The position numbers were made by a program, and so were the translations under genes. Below are positions 61,908-64,000 of a stretch of DNA of 64,000 nucleotides, piece by piece (position 1 is the stretch's first letter; each line of letters opens with the position of its first letter). The stretch is from an uncultured Methylococcaceae bacterium (GTDB taxonomy: Bacteria > Pseudomonadota > Gammaproteobacteria > Methylococcales > Methylomonadaceae): assembly GCA_903839855.1 (NCBI GenBank), contig CAIMEB010000057.1, positions 20,525 to 84,524 on the forward strand, given 5' to 3'. The notes under the pieces were generated by a model. It was not told the DNA's origin and did not search any database. It worked only from the letters and a program-made list of their open reading frames with translations.

Positions 61908-62957
61908 ATGAAAATTGCGATAATTGTGCCTTCTCTTGCACATAAAGCCCCCGTATTAGTAGCGCGTGATTTAGCTAAAGGTTTTGTTTTAGCAGGGCAT
62001 TCAGTTACTGCTTTTTATTTTGATATAAGTAATGAAGTACAATTTCCTTGTCCAGTTAAACTGATAAAACTCTTTGATTACGTGCAATTGGATGGTTTTG
62101 ATGTTGTGCATACCCATATGTTGCGTCCAGACTTATTCGGGTGGTATTGTAAGAAAATCCACCGTATGTCAGGTAAATTTGTAACAACTATCCACAATAT
62201 CGTTGAAGATGATTTGTTCTACAGTTACGGTAAGTTCATCTCAGCCATTTTTTCGCCTATTTGGCGTTTGATTTGGAGTGGTCTTGATGGTCGTGTAGTG
62301 ATAAGTGATCACGAACTCCACTATTATAATTTGACTCAACCCAAGCTTTCATTTCTCAGAATTTATAATGGTTGTAATTCACATATTGCTTCTTCAATTG
62401 AAGTGAATGACGGCAAAATTATTACTGACGCAAAAAAACGTTGGCAGTTAATAGGAGCTTGTGCCGTTGTATCCCAGAGGAAAGGTTTAGAGCAGGTTAT
62501 TAAAGCATTGCCTTTCATGACCGATTATGCATTTTTATTAATTGGTGATGGCCCCACGTTGCAAGATCTTCAAATCCTTGCAAACTCTCTTGGGGTAGCA
62601 AATCGTTTCATCACTTTGGGTCAAAAAAACAATGCCAGAGATTATATGCCCTATATAGATATTTACGCTATGCCCTCACGCTCTGAAGGCATGGGATTAG
62701 CATTGTTAGAGGCTGTGAGTGCCGGAGTTCCGGCGGTATGTTCTGATATACCTGTTTTTCGAGAGATTTTCTCGGAACATGAAGTCAGCTTTTTCCAATT
62801 GGATAACATAGAGGATTTCGTAACGGCCATAAAATACCTTGAAAATAATGGAGTTGCACTTTCAAAGCGTGCGCGGGAGCGAGTCGAAACTTCATATACG
62901 CAAGAAATAATGGTTAGTCATTATTTAAATTATTTTGAAATTCTATGTCAAAAATAA
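61908..62957 (+). CDS. Glycosyltransferase family 4
   Basis: QRKGLEQVIKALPF..., IDIYAMPSRSEGMGLALLEAVSAGVPAVCSDIPVFREIF. Confidence 0.9.
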   Translation: MKIAIIVPSLAHKAPVLVARDLAKGFVLAGHSVTAFYFDISNEVQFPCPVKLIKLFDYVQLDGFDVVHTHMLRPDLFGWYCKKIHRMSGKFVTTIHNIVEDDLFYSYGKFISAIFSPIWRLIWSGLDGRVVISDHELHYYNLTQPKLSFLRIYNGCNSHIASSIEVNDGKIITDAKKRWQLIGACAVVSQRKGLEQVIKALPFMTDYAFLLIGDGPTLQDLQILANSLGVANRFITLGQKNNARDYMPYIDIYAMPSRSEGMGLALLEAVSAGVPAVCSDIPVFREIFSEHEVSFFQLDNIEDFVTAIKYLENNGVALSKRARERVETSYTQEIMVSHYLNYFEILCQK

Positions 62958-62969
62958 TGGCTATCTGAA

Positions 62970-63773
62970 ATGGATGAAATAGTTAGAGATCAATCAGCAA
63001 AAGTTTCTATTTCTGTAGTGAGTCATAAGCAAGCAGATTTAGTGAGTCTGTTATTGTCAGACATCGAGTTACATTGCTCTGAAGATTCAATTGAATTAAT
63101 TCTTACTCTTAACTTAGAAGAGGAGTTGCCCTTTACGCCAGATAATTTTTCGTTTCCAATTAGAATGATTCATAACAAAACCCGACAAGGTTTTGGCGAA
63201 AATCATAATAAAGCCTTTATGCAGTCTAAAGGTCAATTTTTTTGTATATTAAATCCCGATATCCGATTAAAGAGTAATCCATTTCCATTATTAGTTGATT
63301 GTCTAAATGATGATTCAGTGGGTGTGGTTGCACCGTTGGTTCTGGGTGAAGATAATGAGATTGGGGATAGTGCACGACATTTTCCAACGCCTTTTAAGAT
63401 AGTAGCCAAAGCATTTGGTTATTATAAAGGCAGTGATTATGAAATTACAGAGCAGCCTATTAAGCCTGATTGGGTGGGCGGAATGTTTTTGTTATTTAAG
63501 CGAAATATGTTTGAGGAGTTGAATGGCTTTGATCAGCGTTATTTTCTGTATTATGAGGATGTGGATATTTGTGCAAGGTTGAGGTTGCTGGGTTATGAGG
63601 TCTTACTTCATCCCAAAGTGAAAGCTTATCATTATGCTCAACGTACTAGCCATGCTAATTATGAGTATTTAAAGGTACATCTAACGAGCATGATACGTTT
63701 TTTTCTGTCGCCAGTTTTTTGGCGAGTGCAATTTCAAAAGCGGGTTTGTAGAGACAATATCAAAAGAAGATGA
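62970..63773 (+). CDS. Glycosyltransferase family 2, rhamnosyltransferase-like
   Basis: FCILNPDIRLKSNPF, DWVGGMFLLFKRNMFEELNGFDQRYFLYYEDVDICARLRLLGYEVLLHP. Confidence 0.88.
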   Translation: MDEIVRDQSAKVSISVVSHKQADLVSLLLSDIELHCSEDSIELILTLNLEEELPFTPDNFSFPIRMIHNKTRQGFGENHNKAFMQSKGQFFCILNPDIRLKSNPFPLLVDCLNDDSVGVVAPLVLGEDNEIGDSARHFPTPFKIVAKAFGYYKGSDYEITEQPIKPDWVGGMFLLFKRNMFEELNGFDQRYFLYYEDVDICARLRLLGYEVLLHPKVKAYHYAQRTSHANYEYLKVHLTSMIRFFLSPVFWRVQFQKRVCRDNIKRR

Positions 63774-63862
63774 GTCGATGGATTAATAAATAATGCTATA
63801 TTGGATAGTCAATGGGGGGTAAGAAACTGAGCAAAGTTAAAGTGAATAGTGATCTTCATACT

Positions 63863-63917
63863 GAGTGCTGATTTTTAATAATGTGTATTTCTGATATACT
63901 GGTTTATAAAATCAAAC
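63863..63917. repeat. Dispersed repeat copy B
   Basis: GAGTGCTGATTTTTAATAATGTGTATTTCTGATATACTGGTTTATAAAATCAAAC. Confidence 0.85.
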
Positions 63918-63929
63918 ACAGGTAACTCA

Positions 63930-64000
63930 ATGAAAGCAGAACTTATAGCGCACGATGGCGAAGAACTGACCCTACAAGTGAAAGTAAAAATTACGGGCAG
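63930..64000 (+). CDS. Partial CDS running off the window; possibly an IS-encoded protein (ISKra4-like transposase N-terminus suspected)
   Basis: MKAELIAHDGEELTLQVKVKITG... open to the window end; 12 bp downstream of repeat B. Confidence 0.45.
   Translation, partial: MKAELIAHDGEELTLQVKVKITG

Overview
64-kb window from a gammaproteobacterial chromosome; gene content (exosortase/PEP-CTERM, methanotroph-like c-type cytochromes) hints at a methanotroph-like lineage, but that is inference. Most of it is ordinary core genome: the start of the dcw cluster (ftsI partial, ftsL, rsmH, mraZ), rnpB, rsmI, yraN/diaA/dolP-like, a two-component system, glmS-glmU, the complete atp operon (atpIBEFHAGDC), purC, xerC, dapF, lysA-lptM, an ABC-F ATPase, class I fumarase, a GH17-GT2 fusion, corC-like, proS, aceE-aceF-lpdA, mtnA and an MTA/SAH deaminase. 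Accessory regions: (i) 20.4-22.3 kb, with a GNAT/DUF1778 toxin-antitoxin pair, a DUF4160/DUF2442 pair and an unusual array of about 16 short hyphenated palindromes phased every 21 bp; (ii) 23.6-26.2 kb, a Cyc2-like fused cytochrome-porin plus two small c-type cytochromes preceded by a long hairpin; (iii) 26.2-29.5 kb, a compact exosortase/EpsI/EpsD/PEP-CTERM locus; (iv) 55.2-64 kb, an AT-rich island with a repeat-motif protein, an MNT/HEPN pair, a flippase and glycosyltransferases, bracketed by two copies of a ~55-bp dispersed repeat. The strongest candidate for something undescribed is the 21-bp phased palindrome array at 21282-21616.
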